The notes under the pieces were generated by a model. It was not told the origin of the DNA, made no database searches, and was given only the letters and a program-made list of their open reading frames with translations. 64,000 nucleotides of DNA from positions 51,468,581-51,532,580 of the forward strand of contig OX442314.1 in assembly GCA_949358305.1 (NCBI GenBank), in the 5' to 3' direction. How positions within the stretch are numbered: the stretch's first letter is position 1; every line of letters begins with the position of its first letter. Origin of the DNA: Strigamia acuminata (lineage: Eukaryota; Arthropoda; Chilopoda; Geophilomorpha; Linotaeniidae). Made by a program: the position numbers and the translations under genes. Shown piece by piece: positions 63,313 through 64,000 of this stretch.

Positions 63313-64000
63313 GGTTGCGGAAAATAGACGCAAAGTGTTTTTATCACATTAGATAAGTGGGTCGACCCCATTTACCATTCCACATCGGCAGGATAATTTT
63401 TGCCTAACAAGAACAATGGAGGAATGGGTTTCGTCTAACCGGTGCCCTTCTGGATTTGTGGCTTTATTGCAGGTGGCAGATGGTCAGCACTTCTTCTGGT
63501 CTTACTTGGAGTGGTAGAAGTGGGGGATGAGGCTGGTTTTGCCCACGAGTCTGTGACCCACAAGTCTCTGACCTAACCCGCTACCACGAGTAGCGTAGTT
63601 GGTCAAAGTCGACCTTAAAAGGCATTGAAAAGGAGAGAGCTAACACCACTATCCCATAAGGGACTCTAAAAGCTGAGGTCCAGGTACACAGAGAGAAAGA
63701 CAAAGAAACAACTGCTCTCAGTGAAATCCAAGTCTGCCGTAGTCTGATTAAATAATACAAATGATGCAAACAAAGAAACCTTAGAGCAAAGAAAGCATAC
63801 ATTCAGATGGCAAAGCAGTATTGATAACAATGACAGCATAAAGTAAAAGGCTCAAACTATGTTTAACATGGGAATATAAGAAATTCAGAAATAACATAAA
63901 AATAGATGAACAACAGAAGAAATTGAGAATTAACAAGGCAATAATTAGAATAACTATTAATTATCCTCTTGCAGATGTAAACCGTAGGCTTTTAAAAAAC
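63313..64000. other. Anonymous sequence to window end
   Basis: AT-rich, with no supportable gene or element termini. Confidence 0.4.

Overview
The window is nuclear DNA from an AT-rich arthropod, most likely an insect. Support: intron-split host genes with GT-AG junctions, a remnant of the insect cell-junction protein Bark beetle/Anakonda, Ty3/Gypsy, DIRS, LINE, hAT and Tc1-like elements, and no operons or prokaryotic ribosome sites. The order cannot be fixed from sequence alone. Recognisable transposable elements make up a large part of the sequence; most of the rest is relics, truncated gene copies or anonymous AT-rich DNA.

Layout. (1) 1-10.5 kb, minus strand: three tandem copies of a gamma-glutamyltranspeptidase (GGT) gene. 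The right-hand copy has seven exons in phase but no visible 5' exon. The two left copies are cut at the same point in exon 3 and fused to an AT-rich satellite; the repeat units are 4882 and 4385 bp. (2) 10.8-14.5 kb, minus: an internal PEX7 fragment, then a 3' fragment of Bark/Anakonda with in-frame stops and a hAT element in an intron. (3) 14.9-18.5 kb: a tRNA-Ser-like foldback, a decayed Ulp1-type protease ORF, and a long solo LTR with a nested palindromic Tc1-like element. (4) 19.1-30.7 kb: a 218-bp solo LTR, an intronless FCP1-like phosphatase gene and a later decayed paralogue, an intronless 370-aa zinc-finger-like gene and its LTR-split pseudogene, a 898-bp hAT element, Tc1-like and DIRS scraps, and a new-looking three-exon 127-aa gene. 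(5) 31-45 kb: two more copies of the long solo LTR, a 27-bp minisatellite, a LINE RNase H scrap, a complete 4.9-kb Gypsy element with identical LTRs but a frame break in integrase, and a related RT relic. (6) 45.3-48.1 kb, minus: two intronless leucine-rich-repeat genes; the first is split by a 247-bp solo LTR that provides a stop codon and a new start codon. (7) 49.25-62.76 kb, minus: a complete 13.5-kb Ty3/Gypsy element with 1015-bp LTRs, intact gag and pol, and a third 931-aa ORF of unknown function. (8) 62.8-64 kb: mostly anonymous, with one 43-codon ORF.

Most notable is the 13.5-kb element. Gag and pol overlap in the -1 frame, with two canonical A AAA AAC slippery heptamers just before the gag stop. 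Its third ORF starts at an ATG directly after a good 3' splice acceptor. Three matching stem-loops lie between pol and that ORF. Coordinates of splice sites, TSDs and TIRs were read by hand from the sequence; no database search was possible. Family names come from recognised motifs.
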